NCBI GenBank assembly: GCA_900547285.1
Contig: URGF01000077.1
Location: forward strand, 1 to 8,507
Length of the DNA: 8,507 nt
Source of the DNA: an uncultured Collinsella sp.
GTDB lineage: Bacteria > Actinomycetota > Coriobacteriia > Coriobacteriales > Coriobacteriaceae
Reading direction: 5' to 3'
The notes under the pieces were generated by a model that ran no database searches, was not told where the DNA came from, and was given only the letters and a program-made list of their open reading frames with translations. Positions within the stretch are counted from its first letter, which is position 1. Each line of letters begins with the position of its first letter. The translations under genes were made by a program, and so were the position numbers. Positions 1 through 5,409 of the stretch are shown here, one piece after another.

Positions 1-149
1 GGATCTTCCATGCCGATGATAGGCTGCATCGGAATCTCTTCTTTCTGAAAACCGCCGATCCGGATCAGATTATTTTCAATCTTCTGCTGTTTGTATGCCA
101 GCTGTTTTTCATAAGAAAGTGCCTGGATCTGGCAGCCGCCGCACTGACG
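1..149 (-). other. Foreign fragment: internal part of a RumA/TrmA-family RNA (uracil-5-)-methyltransferase
   Basis: Read on the minus strand from about 149 to 1, one frame is open and gives a peptide starting RQCGGCQIQALSYEKQ and ending near PIIGMEDP. In the RumA/RlmD/TrmA family the CxxC pair in the CGGCQ segment belongs to the iron-sulfur cluster region, and the following charged stretch leads to the PIIGM..P segment. The family methylates uracil C5 in rRNA or tRNA using SAM. Base composition is visibly more AT-rich than the rest of the window and the wording resembles Lachnospiraceae proteins (from memory, not a search). The open frame runs off the window at one end and into thrB, on the opposite strand, at the other. 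It is therefore a fragment joined to unrelated DNA, most likely an assembly chimera, not a gene of this organism. Confidence 0.7.
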
Positions 150-719
150 GGCCACACCGTCGACCGCGCCGAGCTCGTCCGCATCGCCACCGAGGTCGAG
201 GGGCATCCCGATAACGTCGCCCCCGCCATCCTGGGCGGCGCCGTCTGCTCTTTTACGCCGACCGATTCGCTCCCCCAGTGCCTGCGCTACGAGGTGAGCG
301 ATCGCTTGCGTTTTATTACCGTGATTCCGCCCTACGAGGTGCATACGAGTGAGGCGCGCAAGGTCGTGCCGCAGGAGATTCCACTCTCCACCGCCGTATG
401 GCAAATGGGCCGCATCGCCGGCATGACGCGCGGCCTGGAGACCGGCAACCTTGACCTGATTGCCGCCGCCAACGACGACCGCATCCAGGAGCCCTATCGC
501 CGCCGCCTGATTCCCGATTACAACGCCGTGCGCGACACCTGCCTTAACGGCGGCGCCAAGACCATCTGGATCAGCGGTTCGGGCTCGACCCTCATGGCTG
601 TGACCGACGACACCATCGTGGCAAAGTTCCTACAGGTCAAGCTGCGCGAGCAGTTCCCCAAGTGCGATACGCATATTCTGACGTGCGACACGGAAGGCGC
701 TCAAATCGAGTACCTGTAG
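129..719 (+). CDS. thrB: Homoserine kinase, C-terminal two-thirds (5' end missing)
   Basis: Homoserine kinase phosphorylates homoserine with ATP to O-phosphohomoserine, the step before threonine synthase; it is a cytoplasmic GHMP-family kinase. The visible frame (about 196 residues before TAG at 717-719) contains the family segment EGHPDNVAPAILGG and, near the C-terminus, WISGSGSTLMAV, the GHMP motif 3 that helps bind substrate. The E. coli enzyme is about 310 residues, so roughly the first 110, including the ATP-loop motif 2, are absent. The 5' limit is uncertain: the frame continues into the foreign RumA-like fragment, and the stretch 129-161 fits both genes. No real start codon is present; an internal ATG or GTG such as that near 294 is not a credible start because conserved sequence lies before it. 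The stop codon sits inside the outermost arm of element E1. Convergent with engB. Confidence 0.88.
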   Translation: MAAAALTGHTVDRAELVRIATEVEGHPDNVAPAILGGAVCSFTPTDSLPQCLRYEVSDRLRFITVIPPYEVHTSEARKVVPQEIPLSTAVWQMGRIAGMTRGLETGNLDLIAAANDDRIQEPYRRRLIPDYNAVRDTCLNGGAKTIWISGSGSTLMAVTDDTIVAKFLQVKLREQFPKCDTHILTCDTEGAQIEYL

Positions 720-899
720 ACATCCTCCTCATATACCTGTCCGGGACGGTCGGGATGTTCCCTCAAAATCGTCCTCGCACATGAAGGCCCCTTGTCCTGC
801 TCCTACGGAGCGACGGACAAGGGGCCTTCGCGCTGCGGAATGATTTTGAGGGAACATCCCGACCGTCCCTGCGCCTACCTTGCTGAGGATGTCTACAGG
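713..899 (+). repeat. Nested inverted-repeat element E1 at the thrB stop codon, probable bidirectional terminator
   Basis: Four nested perfect inverted repeats are visible: 15 bp (713-727 with 885-899, containing the thrB TAG), 28 bp (743-770 with 842-869), 15 bp (783-797 with 815-829) and 5 bp (799-803 with 807-811, triloop TAC). Between the 28-bp arms and the inner stem lie two unpaired boxes: CGTCCTCGCACATG at 770-783 and CTGCGGAAT at 833-841. The element fills the gap between two convergent genes, so a transcription-end role is natural. However, no long T-run directly follows the inner stem; the nearest is TTTT at 844-847, inside the second 28-bp arm. Boxes, spacing and architecture recur in E2 at 4922-5102. 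The orientation given follows thrB. Confidence 0.85.
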
Positions 900-977
900 G
901 ACCCACGCTTTGAAGGGGCGCCGGGCTGATAGTTTGGCTTTTTATTGGTAGGGGCTCTTGCTAGACTGAAGCACTTA

Positions 978-1568
978 TTAGAGGCACGCCTCGGCAATGC
1001 GGCGCTTGAGCTCGTCGATGCCCACACCGGTTTGGGAGCTTGTGATGATTACGTTTTCGGCCGGGACGTTGAGCTGCTTTTTGATGGCTGCTGCCTGGCG
1101 GGCCTGCTGGGTGCGGCTGAGCTTGTCGGCCTTGGTGAGGCAGACGATAAAGTTGAACTCGTTGCCCTGCAGATAGTCGATCATGTCGTGATCGAGCTTG
1201 CTCGGGTCGTGACGAATATCCACCAGCGACACGACCAGGTTAAAGCTGCGCTCGGAGTCAAAGAAGTCGCCGATGAGCTCTGCCCAGCGGTCGCGCTCGG
1301 CCTTGGAGCGACGGGCGAAACCGTAACCCGGCAGGTCCACAAAATGCACGTCGTCGGCCTCGAAGAAGTTGATGTTGCTCGTCTTACCCGGCGTGCTCGA
1401 AACCTTGACCAGGTTCTTGCGGCCAAAGAGCTTGTTCATAATCGAGGACTTGCCCACGTTGGAGCGGCCGACAAAGCTCACCTCAGGGCAGGTGGACTCG
1501 GGAATCTGCGAAACCTTGCCGTAGCTGGCGACGAACTTGGCAAGCTGGTAGTTAATGGAATCGGCCAT
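978..1568 (-). CDS. engB: YihA/YsxC-type ribosome biogenesis GTP-binding protein
   Basis: This is a small essential-type GTPase of the TrmE-Era-EngA-YihA-Septin group; family members act in late assembly of the large ribosomal subunit. The 196 residues show the complete G-motif series: G1 GRSNVGKSS at about 34-42, G2 within TPGKT at 59-63, G3 DLPG at 78-81, G4 TKAD at 145-148 and a G5-like TSSQTG near 176-181. Length is normal for YihA/YsxC (about 195-210). The ATG at 1566-1568 was chosen because AAGGAG lies about 5 nt before it; the in-frame GTG at 1572-1574 overlaps that ribosome binding site. It follows mtnN by 38 nt on the same strand, which suggests co-transcription. Downstream it converges on thrB across E1. 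Confidence 0.95.
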   Translation of the reverse strand: MADSINYQLAKFVASYGKVSQIPESTCPEVSFVGRSNVGKSSIMNKLFGRKNLVKVSSTPGKTSNINFFEADDVHFVDLPGYGFARRSKAERDRWAELIGDFFDSERSFNLVVSLVDIRHDPSKLDHDMIDYLQGNEFNFIVCLTKADKLSRTQQARQAAAIKKQLNVPAENVIITSSQTGVGIDELKRRIAEACL

Positions 1569-1606
1569 GGACACTCCTTGGTCGTAGGTTCTTACAAATA
1601 GACGCG

Positions 1607-2347
1607 CTATTGCGCAGCGGCAATGCGGCGGACGATATCGAGCGTAATGTCACTTGCGACACGCGCGTACTCGAACAGATCGAACTCGCGCTCGCAAATT
1701 GCATCGTACGCCTCGTCACAATTATCGCTGATAGCGCGTAACACCAGGCAATCGACACCATTTTTGGTTGCGACATGGGCAATTGCCGCGCCCTCCATGC
1801 CGACACAATCGGCATGCGTCGCCTCGATAGCGTCGTTGCGCATGGCGGCGCCCGTCACAAAGCGGTTACCCGTGGCAATCGTGCCGACCAGGAACTGCTT
1901 GGTGCCCTTGTTCGAAGCGACTGCATTTGTCGAAGCGTCAACAAACCCACGCTCAGCAAGCACATCGGCGGCAATATCGACCAGCGCAGGCGTCGAGCCA
2001 AACTCCTCGAGCCCCGGTGCGGACTCGGCAATAAGCGCGGTATCGGTATCCAAATAGCGCAGGCGTTTACCAATGACCACGTCGTCGATATGGAGCTTGG
2101 GGTTCAAACCGCCCGCAATGCCCGAAAACACAACAGCCTGCGGAGCATACTTGCTAATGAGGTGCTGTGTCGCAGCGGCGGCGTTCACCGTGCCCATGCC
2201 CGCCGTTGTGGCGACAACTGTCAGGCCGTCGAGCCCACCGCTCACAACGGTCAAGCCTGCCTCCCGTGCCTCGCAAACGTCGCTCAGCTCTTCCTTAATC
2301 TGCATGATCTCTTTTTCGAGCGCACCGATAATCGCGATGGTAGCCAT
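1607..2347 (-). CDS. mtnN: 5'-methylthioadenosine/S-adenosylhomocysteine nucleosidase
   Basis: The enzyme cleaves the glycosidic bond of methylthioadenosine and S-adenosylhomocysteine, removing inhibitory products of SAM-using reactions. 5'-Deoxyadenosine, released by some radical-SAM enzymes, is also a known substrate. The 246-residue product aligns with the E. coli enzyme (about 232): N-terminal IAIIGALEKEI with Glu13 at the conserved acidic position, FSGIAGGLNPKLHIDD near 74-89, GMEGAAIAH with Glu185, and RAISDNCDE with Asp208 as the catalytic aspartate. The ATG at 2345-2347 places the beta-strand MATIAIIG at the N-terminus, with GGGGA just upstream; an in-frame TTG at 2359 would only add four residues. 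First gene of a probable pair with engB. The window's radical-SAM enzyme PflA uses SAM, but any functional link is inference. Confidence 0.95.
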   Translation of the reverse strand: MATIAIIGALEKEIMQIKEELSDVCEAREAGLTVVSGGLDGLTVVATTAGMGTVNAAAATQHLISKYAPQAVVFSGIAGGLNPKLHIDDVVIGKRLRYLDTDTALIAESAPGLEEFGSTPALVDIAADVLAERGFVDASTNAVASNKGTKQFLVGTIATGNRFVTGAAMRNDAIEATHADCVGMEGAAIAHVATKNGVDCLVLRAISDNCDEAYDAICEREFDLFEYARVASDITLDIVRRIAAAQ

Positions 2348-2425
2348 ACCATTCCCCAAACCTATACGAAATTCTCAACCACGGTATGGTACCAGCATTT
2401 TGTTTGACCTCGCCAAACGAACACG

Positions 2426-2560
2426 CTAAGCCAGTGCAGCTCGCGTATCAAACAGCGCCTTTGCAATCGCGGCCGTAACCTCGCTCGAGCGGTCGCTCCA
2501 CGGCATCGATGTCATGACGCTCATGACATAGGTACAGCCATCGATGTCGATAGCAGGCAT
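2426..2560 (-). pseudogene. Possible 3' relic of a serine hydrolase (class A beta-lactamase-like) gene
   Basis: The last ~44 codons before TAG at 2426-2428 read like genuine protein. They give an IDG-YVMSVMT strand pattern followed by an amphipathic helix ending AIAKALFDTRAALA, with codon use like the neighbouring genes. The YVMSVMT strand plus terminal helix resembles the C-terminus of class A beta-lactamase-related serine hydrolases; this comes from memory and is weak because the piece is short. Upstream the frame stays open for about 60 more codons, but the DNA there is AT-rich and runs into the inverted repeat at 2664-2730, giving a non-protein-like sequence. No convincing start or ribosome binding site was found, and no serine-hydrolase active-site motif is present. 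Most likely a gene whose 5' part was lost or replaced. A real small protein of 44 residues starting at ATG 2558-2560 is the alternative. Confidence 0.4.
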
Positions 2561-2663
2561 TTCTTTCCAAAGATATTCAGTCGCGTTTAAGGTGTCTCTA
2601 AACAATAAACAGGCGTTTCTATGCAAAAACACCGATTCCGTTGCGCATCTTTGCCCAAAACGC

Positions 2664-2730
2664 AGTTGCGGTGAAATAGTTCCTGTTTGGGCGGCATAAG
2701 CCGAAAAACAAGAACTATTCCACCGCAACT
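2664..2730. repeat. Long imperfect hairpin (25-bp arms) downstream of pflA
   Basis: The arms 2664-2688 and 2706-2730 are complementary at 23 of 25 positions, and the 17-nt centre itself holds CGGC-ATAA-GCCG. The structure is strong on either strand. It lies about 70 nt past the pflA stop and just beyond the serine-hydrolase-like relic. It lacks the two boxes found in E1 and E2, so it is a different kind of hairpin. Its possible roles are a backup pflA terminator, a MITE-like remnant or a 3' stabilising structure; the sequence alone does not decide between them. Confidence 0.7.
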
Positions 2731-2765
2731 TGACGGGGCTCTTTAGCAATCAACTAGGTGCCCGG

Positions 2766-2798
2766 GGCACTCATTTAAGTCTGTCCCCAATGAGTGCC
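2766..2798 (-). terminator. Hairpin directly after the pflA stop codon, possible terminator or REP-like repeat
   Basis: The 10-bp arms GGCACTCATT (2766-2775) and AATGAGTGCC (2789-2798) enclose a 13-nt loop carrying AAGTCTGTCCCC. The hairpin begins one base past the pflA stop codon (2800-2802). No T-run follows on the minus strand; instead a short GC palindrome overlaps it (near 2756-2770), so a normal intrinsic terminator is not proven. The loop string GTCTGTCCCC is similar to wording I associate with dispersed REP-like repeats in other bacteria (from memory only). Confidence 0.45.
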
Positions 2799-2799
2799 G

Positions 2800-3618
2800 C
2801 TAGCCGATGGCGTTTTTGAGTTCGGCGCGGCGCTTTTTCATGCCCGTCATGACGGCGTTGCGCAGCTCGGGCATGCGCGCGGTATCCATCTGGGGCACGC
2901 CCTCGAGCTTATAGGGAATACCCAGTTGCTCGTACTTGACGACACCCATCGTGTGATACGGCAGCATTTCCAGGCCCACCACGTTGTGCCATGGAGCGAT
3001 CAGGCGACCGAGCTTCTCGCATTCCTCCGCCGTGTCGGTGATACCCGGCACCACCACATGGCGAATAACAACCTTAATCTTGCGACGGGCAAGCTCATCG
3101 CCAAACGCCAGGATGCGCGCAGGATCGCAACCGGTCAGCTTTTTATGCTCAACCGGATCGGCATGCTTAATGTCGAGCAGCACCATATCGGTCTCGTTGA
3201 GAACAGCATCGAACTTCTCCGGATGCTTGGGATCAAATGCATAGCCACAGCTGTCTAGGCAGGTGTGTACGCGGCCATCGGGGTTGTTGTGCATCACGCG
3301 GAACAGGTCGGCCAAAAACTCGGGCTGCAGGAGCGGTTCGCCGCCCGAAACGGTAATGCCGCCGCTACGGTAGAACTCATGGTTGCTCTGGAACTCGTCC
3401 ATGAGATGCTCGACGGTCACCATCGTGCCGCCGTTAACAGACCAGGTATCGGGATTGTGGCAATACGCGCAGCGCATGGGACAGCCCTGAACAAACACCA
3501 CAAAGCGGATGCCGGGTCCGTCGACCGTTCCCATCGTCTCGATCGAATGCACGCGACCCAGGGCATACGCAGAGTCCTCGGGATGAGCATCCACACCCTC
3601 AAGCGTCATCTCAGCCAT
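2800..3618 (-). CDS. pflA: Pyruvate formate-lyase 1-activating enzyme (radical SAM)
   Basis: PflA is the cytoplasmic radical-SAM enzyme that abstracts a hydrogen from the PFL glycine to make the stable glycyl radical. The 272-residue product carries the [4Fe-4S] motif CPMRCAYC (Cys46, Cys50, Cys53), preceded by the family string TVDGPGIRFVVFVQG. It also has SGGEPLLQ at 91-98 for SAM contact and LDIKH and VVVPGITD further on. E. coli PflA has 246 residues; the excess is an N-terminal extension of about 15-20 residues and a longer tail. The ATG at 3616-3618 has AAGG about 8 nt upstream; ATG at 3607-3609 is a possible alternative. Here pflA is separated from pflB by degV and a terminator, so it must have its own promoter. 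Its target glycine lies in the separate small protein at 5099-5350. Confidence 0.95.
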   Translation of the reverse strand: MAEMTLEGVDAHPEDSAYALGRVHSIETMGTVDGPGIRFVVFVQGCPMRCAYCHNPDTWSVNGGTMVTVEHLMDEFQSNHEFYRSGGITVSGGEPLLQPEFLADLFRVMHNNPDGRVHTCLDSCGYAFDPKHPEKFDAVLNETDMVLLDIKHADPVEHKKLTGCDPARILAFGDELARRKIKVVIRHVVVPGITDTAEECEKLGRLIAPWHNVVGLEMLPYHTMGVVKYEQLGIPYKLEGVPQMDTARMPELRNAVMTGMKKRRAELKNAIG

Positions 3619-3668
3619 TCCCGCAACCTTGCCTCTCTTTGGTTTTTGTCAATTAAAATGCCAGAGCC

Positions 3669-3674
3669 ATTCTA
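3669..3674 (-). promoter_or_regulatory. Candidate -10 box for pflA
   Basis: TAGAAT on the minus strand (5 of 6 match to TATAAT) would start transcription about 45 nt before the pflA ATG. No good -35 hexamer sits 17 nt upstream; TTGACC occurs but is 31 nt away. The assignment rests on position and on the need for a promoter downstream of the degV terminator. Confidence 0.3.
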
Positions 3675-3737
3675 GCCCATACGCCTGATGGCGAAACGGT
3701 TTAGCGGTCAATTTGATCGTCCTATTTGACTCCACGC

Positions 3738-3774
3738 AAAAGCGGCGGGAAGGTTGTCACAACCCGCTCGCCGC
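3738..3774 (-). terminator. Intrinsic terminator of the degV-family gene
   Basis: On the minus strand GCGGCGAGCGGGTTG pairs with CAACCTTCCCGCCGC (3760-3774 with 3742-3756; two mismatches, one G-U) around a TGA triloop, and TTTT follows immediately (3738-3741). It lies about 30 nt after the degV stop codon and separates that gene from pflA. Confidence 0.75.
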
Positions 3775-3805
3775 CGAAGCAATAGAAATCGATAGACGCC
3801 AGGCC

Positions 3806-4660
3806 CTACGCCTTAAGCGTAAGCACCGCGCCAAAGGCGGTCGGGCCGCAGTGGCTCGAGATGACGCCGCCGACCTGAGTCCAGGTAACGTCATTAAAGC
3901 CCAGGTCGTGCGCATAGACTTCCATATCGTCGCGCAGCTCCTCGGAAAGGCCCACTGAATACGCCAAACCAATGTGCGAGTAATCAATATCGCCCTTCGC
4001 AACCATGTGGTCAATAAAGGCACGGGCACATTTGAGCATAGAGCCGCGGAGCTTCTTGGTCGCCACGAATTTGCCACCCGTTACCTCAATGCAGGGCTTA
4101 ATCTTGAGCAGATGGGCGCCAAGAAACGCGACGTTGGACAAGCGACCACCCGCCTTAAGGAAGGCAAGGTCCGTAGGAACAAAGCCCAGCAGCACGCGGT
4201 CCATCACCGAATTGGTAAAGGCGAAAATCTCGTCGACGGTGGCATCCGGATGGGCTTCGATATACTTGGCGGTCTCAACGGCGACAAGCGACTGGCCCAC
4301 CGACACAAAGCGCGTATCCATGGAGAAGACGTAATCGCGGCCCTTTGCCGCAATCTTCGACGACTGATGTGAGCAGGTCGTAACCTCGGAATACGCAAGA
4401 TGCAAAATGGTCGCATCGGGCCGCTCGGCGTGGATGCGGTCGTACACATGCGCAAAATCCGCCGGCGAGCAACCGCTGGTCTTGGGCATCACACCAAACT
4501 CGTTGCAACGCGAGTAAATCTCAAGCGGGTCGATCGATCCGTCTTCGACGGTCTCGTCACCAATCGTGACATGCATGGGCACGCGCACGATGCCATAGCG
4601 CTCGCAGAGCTCCGGCGTCACATCCGAACCAGACTCAACCACGATTACGTACTTGCCCAT
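3806..4660 (-). CDS. DegV family protein (FakB-type fatty-acid-binding protein)
   Basis: DegV/FakB proteins bind a single fatty acid and, in characterised Firmicutes, present it to the kinase FakA for phosphorylation and entry into phospholipid synthesis. The 284 residues match the family's usual ~280-290. The N-terminal strand MGKYVIVVESGSDVTPE replaces the more usual D-S-T/G-S-D start. KTSGCSPADF at 60-69 corresponds to the T-S-Q-P substrate loop. FVPTDLAFLKAGGRLSNVA at 160-178, LLKIKPCIEV and KKLRG follow in family order, and the C-terminal HCGPTAFG (His270) is the conserved carboxylate-binding end. ATG 4658-4660 was chosen because it puts the first beta-strand at the N-terminus; the open frame extends upstream to 4765, but that part is not family-like. 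The ribosome binding site is weak (GATGGG region). No fakA is visible, and any link to pfl is positional only. Confidence 0.92.
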   Translation of the reverse strand: MGKYVIVVESGSDVTPELCERYGIVRVPMHVTIGDETVEDGSIDPLEIYSRCNEFGVMPKTSGCSPADFAHVYDRIHAERPDATILHLAYSEVTTCSHQSSKIAAKGRDYVFSMDTRFVSVGQSLVAVETAKYIEAHPDATVDEIFAFTNSVMDRVLLGFVPTDLAFLKAGGRLSNVAFLGAHLLKIKPCIEVTGGKFVATKKLRGSMLKCARAFIDHMVAKGDIDYSHIGLAYSVGLSEELRDDMEVYAHDLGFNDVTWTQVGGVISSHCGPTAFGAVLTLKA

Positions 4661-4746
4661 TATCATCACAACCCATCTCGACGTTGGCTTTTGAATATGT
4701 GACGCACGTCCGCCGTCCTGCTGCAGAACGGCCTCCAAGCGCCAAA

Positions 4747-4785
4747 GAGACGCCGCCCCTTGCACACAACAAAGGACAGCGTCTC
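4747..4785 (-). promoter_or_regulatory. 16-bp leader hairpin upstream of degV
   Basis: On the minus strand GAGACGCTGTCCTTTG (4785 to 4770) pairs along its full length with CAAGGGGCGGCGTCTC (4762 to 4747) around a 7-nt loop. Three of the 16 pairs are U-G. Those same positions would be C-A mismatches in a plus-strand transcript, so the fold favours minus-strand RNA. It lies about 87 nt before the degV start and is followed by TTTGG, only a weak T-run. It could be an attenuator, the end of a short RNA, or a stabilising leader. Confidence 0.5.
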
Positions 4786-4811
4786 CCTGGAAAACTCCGT
4801 GCTTATCTGAG

Positions 4812-4817
4812 ATTCTA
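4812..4817 (-). promoter_or_regulatory. Candidate -10 box for degV
   Basis: TAGAAT on the minus strand lies between the direct repeats (4850-4879) and the leader hairpin (4747-4785). A start here would give a leader of about 140 nt. A convincing -35 is lacking; GTAACA lies 17 nt upstream. Confidence 0.3.
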
Positions 4818-4849
4818 CACGGTTTATTAAGGAGTGTTACTTATTCCGC

Positions 4850-4879
4850 AAACGGTAGCTATACGCGATAAACGGTAGC
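4850..4879. repeat. Two direct 10-bp repeats, 20 bp apart
   Basis: AAACGGTAGC occurs at 4850-4859 and again at 4870-4879. The 20-bp spacing, close to two helical turns, would put both on the same face of the DNA. They lie about 35-60 bp upstream of the candidate degV -10 box, a normal position for a regulator. The core AACGGTAG recurs once on the minus strand upstream of pflB (7771-7778), but a single 8-mer match is not significant in a window of this size. Confidence 0.55.
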
Positions 4880-4921
4880 AAGCAAGAATCCAGAACGCTC
4901 AACCCATTAGGAGAGTTCCGC

Positions 4922-5102
4922 CTAAAGGGTGACTACACAGGACCCCGCCGGGGCTGTTTGGGCTACCTCCCAAAATATTCCGCAGGACGCAAGAAGCCCT
5001 CGCCGCACGAAGTGCGCAGCGAGGGCTTCTTGCATGTCCGAGGACGTTTTGGGAGGTAGCCCAAACAGCCCCGGCGATCCTGCGGGAGTTAAACCCCTTT
5101 AG
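4922..5102 (-). repeat. Nested inverted-repeat element E2 at the stop codon of the glycyl-radical gene, probable pfl operon terminator
   Basis: This is the same design as E1, read on the minus strand. The outermost arms CTAAAGGG/CCCTTTAG (4922-4929 with 5095-5102) include the TAA at 5099-5101. Short CAGGA/TCCTG arms lie at 4938-4942 and 5078-5082. The long arms are 30 bp and perfect (4946-4975 with 5047-5076), the inner stem is 15 bp and perfect (4989-5003 with 5019-5033), and the tip is a 5-bp stem with a GAA triloop (5004-5016). The conserved boxes read CGTCCTCGGACATG (minus strand, 5046 to 5033) and CTGCGGAAT (minus strand, 4985 to 4977). It sits directly after the pfl operon, where a terminator or 3' stabiliser is expected. 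Confidence 0.85.
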
Positions 5103-5350
5103 AACTTGTTGTGGAAGGTACGCGAAATGACCTCGTCCTGCTGCTCCTTGGTGAGCGTGTGGAAGTTCACGGCGTAGCCGGAAACGCGAATGGTCAGCTG
5201 CGGGTACTTCTCGGGGTGAGCCTGAGCGTCGAGCAGCGTCTCACGGTTGAAGACGTTGATGTTCAGGTGGTGGCCACCCTTCTCGGCGTAAGCGTCGAGC
5301 ATGTGGACCAGGTTATCGGCCTGAGTCTCGGAAACTTCAGAAACCTTCAT
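5099..5350 (-). CDS. Separate glycyl-radical subunit of pyruvate formate-lyase (GrcA-like)
   Basis: This 83-residue protein is the C-terminal glycyl-radical domain of PFL encoded on its own. From residue 26 onward it matches the end of E. coli PflB closely: HLNINVFNRETLLDA, HPEKYPQLTIRVSGYA and the final TKEQQ..V.SRTF. Gly58 in RVSGYA corresponds to radical Gly734. Residues 1-25 align loosely with the linker before that domain (NL..LD.Y). It resembles a cut-off PflB tail more than E. coli GrcA/YfiD, which has a longer, unrelated ~70-residue N-terminus. The start ATG 5348-5350 has AAGGAG 8 nt upstream, a stronger signal than that of pflB; the frame extends 15 codons further up, into the hairpin, but that part is not protein-like. 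It is encoded 85 nt after pflB in the same direction. With PflB missing this domain, it is inferred to be an obligate subunit and not a repair spare part. Confidence 0.9.
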   Translation of the reverse strand: MKVSEVSETQADNLVHMLDAYAEKGGHHLNINVFNRETLLDAQAHPEKYPQLTIRVSGYAVNFHTLTKEQQDEVISRTFHNKF

Positions 5351-5364
5351 AATGTGTCTCCTTC

Positions 5365-5400
5365 GATTAATAGGCGCCGGCCGAAACCGGCGCACTAATC
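5365..5400 (-). promoter_or_regulatory. GC-rich hairpin between pflB and the glycyl-radical gene
   Basis: On the minus strand GATTAGT-GCGCCGG pairs with CCGGCGC-(CT)-ATTAATC. This gives 14 pairs (one G-U) with a 2-nt bulge and a 6-nt loop. The stem ends just before the ribosome binding site of the small gene and is not followed by a T-run, so it does not look like a terminator. An mRNA processing or stability role, giving the downstream cistron separate expression, is inferred. Confidence 0.6.
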
Positions 5401-5409
5401 AGTAATCGT

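Noticed and set aside
713..899. E1/E2 as integron attC sites, because they are palindromic and lie at stop codons
   Set aside because: No GTTRRRY/RYYYAAC core sites at the ends, the palindromes are perfect and not bulged in the attC manner, and no integrase or cassette array is visible.
945..1601. Plus-strand open frame of 218 codons opposite engB
   Set aside because: engB shows all five G motifs on the minus strand; the plus frame is its antisense shadow with no recognisable domain.
4661..4765. Longer DegV product starting at 4765
   Set aside because: The added 35 residues do not resemble the family N-terminus and would cover the leader hairpin region; the normal first beta-strand begins at ATG 4658-4660.
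4922..5102. E1/E2 as retron msr-msd or a MITE
   Set aside because: No reverse transcriptase nearby. The outer arms differ between copies while internal boxes are conserved, the opposite of terminal inverted repeats, and no target-site duplications were seen.
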